The notes under the pieces: model-generated
What the model saw: only the letters and a program-made list of their open reading frames with translations
Told to the model about the DNA's origin: nothing
Databases searched by the model: none
From: Flavobacteriales bacterium
GTDB taxonomy: Bacteria; Bacteroidota; Bacteroidia; Flavobacteriales_G; Salibacteraceae
Reading direction: 5' to 3'
Length of the DNA: 64,000 bases
NCBI GenBank assembly: GCA_013204105.1
Contig: JABMOM010000003.1
Location: 62,001-126,000, forward strand
Translations under genes and position numbers: made by a program
Shown: piece after piece, positions 60,520-64,000 of the stretch
Numbering within the stretch: position 1 is the stretch's first letter
How the letters are laid out: each line of letters begins with the position of its first letter

Positions 60520-61989
60520 ATGGAAAATTCATTGCAACTTTACAACACCCTCTCGGGTAAGAAAGAACCGTTTGAACCGATCAAACCACCCTTTGTGGGC
60601 TTGTACGTTTGCGGTCCTACCGTATACAGCAATGCACACCTCGGTAACGGTCGCACTTTCCTTTCCTTTGACTTAATCAATCGCTACCTGCGCCACCTGG
60701 GCTACAGGGTGCGGTATGTCCGCAATATTACGGACGTGGGACACATCACCACCGACGTCGACGAAGGCGTGGATCGCATCGGAGAGCAAGCACGATTGGA
60801 GCAATTGGAGCCCATGGAGATCGTACAGAAGTACACCTTGGACTTCCATGAGATCATGGCAAATCTGAACCTGCTCCCGCCTGATATTGAACCAACTGCT
60901 ACAGGTCACATGATCGAACAGATCGAGATGATCAAGACCATTTTGGAGAAAGGCTTTGCCTACGAATCAGACGGCAACATCTACTTCGACGTGCAGGCTT
61001 ATAAGGAGAAGTACAACTACGGAGAGCTGAGCGGAAGAAACGTAGAAGAGTTGTTCAGCAACACGCGGACACTTGACGGTCAAAGCGAGAAGCGCTTCTT
61101 TGCCGATTTCGCACTTTGGAAAAAAGCTTCGCCCGAACACATCATGCGCTGGCCATCCCCCTGGGGATTAGGATTTCCGGGTTGGCACCTTGAGTGTTCA
61201 TCCATGAGCACCAAATACCTCGGTGAGCAATTTGACATTCACGGCGGTGGAATGGACCTAAAATTTCCTCACCACGAATCTGAAGTAGCACAAAACACAG
61301 CCTGCAGCGGCCACGGTCCTGCGAAGTATTGGGTACACACCAACATGCTGACCTTCGAAGGCTCGAAGATGTCCAAGTCACTGGGCAACTCCATTCTTCC
61401 CAACGAACTTTTCACCGGCGATCACCCCTTGCTAAAGCGCGGATTCCACCCGATGGTGGTGCGGTTCTTTATGCTGCAAGCGCACTATCGCAGCACCTTG
61501 GATTTCTCCAACGACGCCCTAGAAGCCGCCGAGAAAGGCTATCAACGATTGATGGCAGGCGTCAAGATCTTGGGCGCCCTGCCCGTATCGGACTCCAGCG
61601 ACGTAGACGTGGCTGGACTCAAGGCAAAGTGCTACGCGGCGATGAACGACGACTTCAACAGCCCCGTGCTGATTGGAAACTTATTCGACGCGGTGAAGAT
61701 GATCAACTCGACTGCTGAAGGCCGACTAAAGATTACTGCTGTCGACAAAGCCAGCTTGCAAGAACTAGTGCGCGCATTTGTGGATGAGGTCCTCGGACTC
61801 AAGGGCATAGAAGACACCAGTGACGGTGGTATGATCGAAGGGCTGATGGACTTGATCCTCGACGTTAGAGCGCGGGCGCGGGCAAATAAAGATTGGGGAA
61901 CGTCGGACGCGATCCGCGACCAATTGGTAGACCTCAAGATTGTGGTCAAAGACGGAAAAGAAGGAGCCACATGGGAAGTAAAGGCTTGA
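60520..61989 (+). CDS. cysS: Cysteine--tRNA ligase
   Basis: A 489-residue class I aminoacyl-tRNA synthetase. I chose the ATG at 60520 (MENSLQLYNTLSGKK); a TTG 24 bases earlier is less likely. The HIGH-like motif is in YSNAHLGNGRTF, the zinc-binding Cys in YVCGPTV, WHLECSSM and HHESE, and the KMSKS motif in GSKMSKSLGN. The C-terminal DALR-like anticodon region is complete. The stop overlaps the start of the M28 lipoprotein gene by 19 bases. Confidence 0.95.
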   Translation: MENSLQLYNTLSGKKEPFEPIKPPFVGLYVCGPTVYSNAHLGNGRTFLSFDLINRYLRHLGYRVRYVRNITDVGHITTDVDEGVDRIGEQARLEQLEPMEIVQKYTLDFHEIMANLNLLPPDIEPTATGHMIEQIEMIKTILEKGFAYESDGNIYFDVQAYKEKYNYGELSGRNVEELFSNTRTLDGQSEKRFFADFALWKKASPEHIMRWPSPWGLGFPGWHLECSSMSTKYLGEQFDIHGGGMDLKFPHHESEVAQNTACSGHGPAKYWVHTNMLTFEGSKMSKSLGNSILPNELFTGDHPLLKRGFHPMVVRFFMLQAHYRSTLDFSNDALEAAEKGYQRLMAGVKILGALPVSDSSDVDVAGLKAKCYAAMNDDFNSPVLIGNLFDAVKMINSTAEGRLKITAVDKASLQELVRAFVDEVLGLKGIEDTSDGGMIEGLMDLILDVRARARANKDWGTSDAIRDQLVDLKIVVKDGKEGATWEVKA

Positions 61990-62981
61990 TTCGTTTCGCT
62001 GCATTGGCAGCGGTAATCCTGCTTTTCGAAGCATGCGGAGGAGAGGAACGCAAAATTGAACCGCCGGTAAAGCAAGCTGCGAAACCCGCTGTCCAACTGA
62101 AAGCAACCCCCGACTTCAAAGGAGATTCAGCGTACGCCTTCGTTCAACGACAAGTGGATTTCGGTCCACGCGTCCCCAACACGAAAGCGCACAAAGCATG
62201 CGCCCAATGGTTGACGTCATCGCTCGAACGTTTTGGATTGGAAACGCTCGTTCAAGAAGCTACGGTCACGGCGTTCAACGATGAACGACTTGAGATTTAC
62301 AACATCATGGGCAGGTACAACTCTGCCGCCCCGAAGCGGATTTTACTGGCCGCGCATTGGGATACTCGTCCGTACGCCGATCGGGGCAGTGAGGACAAAA
62401 ACAAACCCATCGACGGTGCCAACGATGGTGGAAGCGGTGTTGCTGTGCTCCTTGAGTTGGCACAGGCCATTCATGCCGATTCAATGACACCGGAAATTGG
62501 CTTTGACATCCTCTTCCTCGATGGGGAAGACTATGGCAAGCCCGAATCATCGATGATCGGAAAGTCGAACGATTCCTGGTGCCTCGGCTCACAGTATTGG
62601 TCTAAGAACATTCCTATTGAAGGCTACGCACCCGAGTATGGCATCTTGCTAGACATGGTTGGAGCCTCAGACGCCGTCTTTCCGAAAGAAGGTGCTTCTG
62701 TTTATTACGCCCCGCAAGTGGTGGAAAAAGTATGGTCGATTGCGCAAGCCATGGGACACCGAGGTTACTTCTCGACCATGAATGGCAACCCCTTGATCGA
62801 CGACCACGTGTACCTCAATAAGATCGCGGAAATTCCTACGATTGACATCATTCACTACGACATGCTGCGTTCTGATTTTGGCCCCTTTCATCATACCCAC
62901 GATGACAACATGGACATCATCGATAGAGGTACTTTGAAAGTAGTTGGTGATGTGGTCATGCAGGTAATCTATCAAGAATGA
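61971..62981 (+). CDS. M28 family lipoprotein peptidase / glutaminyl cyclase-like
   Basis: A 336-residue zinc enzyme. The ATG at 61971 yields a lipoprotein signal (MGSKGLIRFAALAAVILLFEAC, lipobox at Cys22), though it lies inside the cysS 3' end. M28 metal ligands are visible in LLAAHWDTRPYAD, DGANDGGSGVAVLLE, FLDGEDYG and PFHHTHDDNMD. The arrangement GAND-GSG and IIHYDMLRSDFGPFHHT fits the glutaminyl-peptide cyclotransferase-like branch, so it may cyclise N-terminal Gln rather than act as an aminopeptidase. Lipidation places it in the periplasm or outer membrane. It overlaps the PAP2 gene by 4 bases. Confidence 0.88.
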   Translation: MGSKGLIRFAALAAVILLFEACGGEERKIEPPVKQAAKPAVQLKATPDFKGDSAYAFVQRQVDFGPRVPNTKAHKACAQWLTSSLERFGLETLVQEATVTAFNDERLEIYNIMGRYNSAAPKRILLAAHWDTRPYADRGSEDKNKPIDGANDGGSGVAVLLELAQAIHADSMTPEIGFDILFLDGEDYGKPESSMIGKSNDSWCLGSQYWSKNIPIEGYAPEYGILLDMVGASDAVFPKEGASVYYAPQVVEKVWSIAQAMGHRGYFSTMNGNPLIDDHVYLNKIAEIPTIDIIHYDMLRSDFGPFHHTHDDNMDIIDRGTLKVVGDVVMQVIYQE

Positions 62982-63559
62982 GGAGTAGGTTAATCCTTCT
63001 GTTTGCAACAATCTCCTTTTCGGTCTCTGCACAAAATATCGATATAGACTTATTGCAAGCCGTCAATGTGCACCGCGCTAAAAGCCTCGACCCTAGCTTT
63101 CAGTTCATCACCCAATCCGCGTCACCCCTGAGTGTTGCTACTCCCTTAGTAGTCTTTACAGCAGGAATTTTAAGGAATGACACTAACCTGGCAAGAAATG
63201 GCATCATGATCGGCGGGGCTATGGCCTTGTCGGCAACTACTACGTTGATTTTAAAGTATACGGTTAATCGACCAAGGCCCTTCGAGACCTTTCCTTTCAT
63301 CGTTCAGTTGTCAGATGTTGGGTCTCCTTCTTTCCCATCGGGTCATACCTCAAACGTTTTCGCAACTGCCACTTCCCTCTCTTTGGCCTTTCCAAAATGG
63401 TACGTAACAGCTCCAGCCTTGCTTTGGGCCTCGGCCGTTGGTTATTCGCGCATGCACCTAGGTGTGCACTATCCAAGCGACGTGCTGGTCGGCGCAGCCA
63501 TCGGCGCTGGATCTGCCTTTCTCAGTCACTACCTCAATAGACGACTTTTTCGCAAGTAA
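62978..63559 (+). CDS. PAP2 family phosphatase
   Basis: A 193-residue membrane or secreted phosphatase with an N-terminal signal or first membrane segment (MRSRLILLFATISFSVSAQ). The three PAP2 motifs are complete: KYTVNRPRP (motif 1), PSFPSGHTS (motif 2 with catalytic His) and YSRMHLGVHYPSDVLVG (motif 3). Such enzymes dephosphorylate undecaprenyl diphosphate, phosphatidic acid or lipid A. The substrate here is not known. It overlaps the M28 lipoprotein stop by 4 bases (ATGA). Confidence 0.9.
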   Translation: MRSRLILLFATISFSVSAQNIDIDLLQAVNVHRAKSLDPSFQFITQSASPLSVATPLVVFTAGILRNDTNLARNGIMIGGAMALSATTTLILKYTVNRPRPFETFPFIVQLSDVGSPSFPSGHTSNVFATATSLSLAFPKWYVTAPALLWASAVGYSRMHLGVHYPSDVLVGAAIGAGSAFLSHYLNRRLFRK

Positions 63560-63624
63560 ATCGTCCATTTCACTAGCTCGGCTTTGCTTTCATAAGGTTA
63601 TATTTCGGCAAATTTCCCTCGAAC

Positions 63625-64000
63625 ATGGCCGACGATAAAAAGCTATTCCTTCTCGACGCATTTGCGCTCATCTACCGCGCCTATTATTCGTTCATTTCCA
63701 ATCCGCGGGTCAGCAGCAAAGGACTCAATACGTCTGCCATGTTTGGCTTCACGAATACCCTTTGGGACCTGATCAACAAGGAGAAGCCAACCCACATCGC
63801 CGTAGTGTTTGACCCCCCCAGTGGCGACCAAGAAAATTTTCGCGTGGAGCAATATGCGGAGTACAAGGCAAATCGTGAAGCCATGCCAGAGGACATCCGA
63901 AAGTCGATTCCTTACATTAAGGCCATCGTGCAGGGTTTCAAAATTCCAACCCTTGAAGTGGAAGGGTTTGAAGCGGATGACGTGATCGGAACCCTGGCAA
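63625..64000 (+). CDS. polA: DNA polymerase I, 5' end only
   Basis: The gene runs off the window; 125 codons are visible with no stop. They start at ATG 63625 and encode the 5'-3' exonuclease (FEN-like) domain: LFLLDAFALIYRAYYSFIS, the GLNTSAMFGFTNTL region, HIAVVFDPP, FRVEQYAEYKANREAMPED and the metal-binding GFEADDVIGTLA. These match Bacteroidota PolA closely. It repairs and fills DNA after Okazaki fragment removal and excision repair. It follows the PAP2 gene by 65 bases. Confidence 0.93.
   Translation, partial: MADDKKLFLLDAFALIYRAYYSFISNPRVSSKGLNTSAMFGFTNTLWDLINKEKPTHIAVVFDPPSGDQENFRVEQYAEYKANREAMPEDIRKSIPYIKAIVQGFKIPTLEVEGFEADDVIGTLA

Overview
This window is chromosomal DNA of a member of the Bacteroidota, most likely the Flavobacteriales (Cryomorphaceae/Schleiferiaceae-like), with base composition near 50% GC by eye. 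The placement rests on several markers: type IX secretion (T9SS) C-terminal sorting domains of type A and type B, the conserved order mutY-ssb-gldE-gldD, a PorV/PorU-like pair, an SDR-type threonine dehydrogenase, a DUF5686 outer-membrane protein, an archaeal-type PGI/PMI, and start codons without Shine-Dalgarno sequences. No rRNA, tRNA, CRISPR array, phage or transposase gene was seen.

Layout. 0-6.5 kb: three tandem T9SS type B cargo proteins (the first cut by the window edge) with a convergent M20 dipeptidase. 6.5-13.4 kb: MlaE/MlaF lipid transporter, a tiny lipoprotein with a SprT-like protease, GDP-mannose synthesis, fumarase, RF2 and RecX. 13.5-19.6 kb: RNase G, a 30-residue basic protein, a TPR protein and HU leftward; mutY-ssb-gldE-gldD rightward. 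19.6-26.6 kb: heme A synthase, TatC, DUF5686 protein, an LptB with an unusual zinc-ribbon tail, PurS and PssA. 26.7-32.9 kb: a PorV/PorQ-family protein followed by a very large C25 (gingipain-like) peptidase of the PorU2 kind. 33-37.9 kb: exonuclease, small conserved protein, serine hydrolase, PGI/PMI and LysS. 37.9-38.6 kb and 56.6-57.3 kb: two gene-free loci built from heptamer arrays and dispersed repeats that share blocks in inverted orientation. 38.6-48.8 kb: PKD cargo protein, PrsW protease, GpsA, PAS histidine kinase and UvrC. 48.9-55.3 kb: a light-response and carotenoid cluster. 55.4-58.4 kb: part of the phenylacetyl-CoA epoxidase genes. 58.5-64 kb: threonine dehydrogenase, MORN protein, CysS, M28 lipoprotein, PAP2 and the start of DNA polymerase I.

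The most interesting system is the 48.8-55.3 kb cluster. A MerR regulator with a CarH/LitR-type adenosylcobalamin photosensor domain (W-x9-EH and E-x-H-x-x-G motifs) is followed by an ECF sigma factor, phytoene desaturase, phytoene synthase, a secreted protein of unknown function, IPP isomerase, a 70-residue unknown protein and a photolyase, nearly all overlapping or closely spaced. Three copies of one exact inverted repeat, TGTTTA-N18-TAAACA, lie in the two regulatory gaps: one between the divergent uvrC and merR genes and two before the sigma gene. These are strong candidates for the regulator's operators and would link pigment synthesis, photoreactivation and nucleotide excision repair (uvrC plus a PAS sensor kinase) in one light regulon. 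The sites and motifs are read from sequence; the regulatory model is inference.
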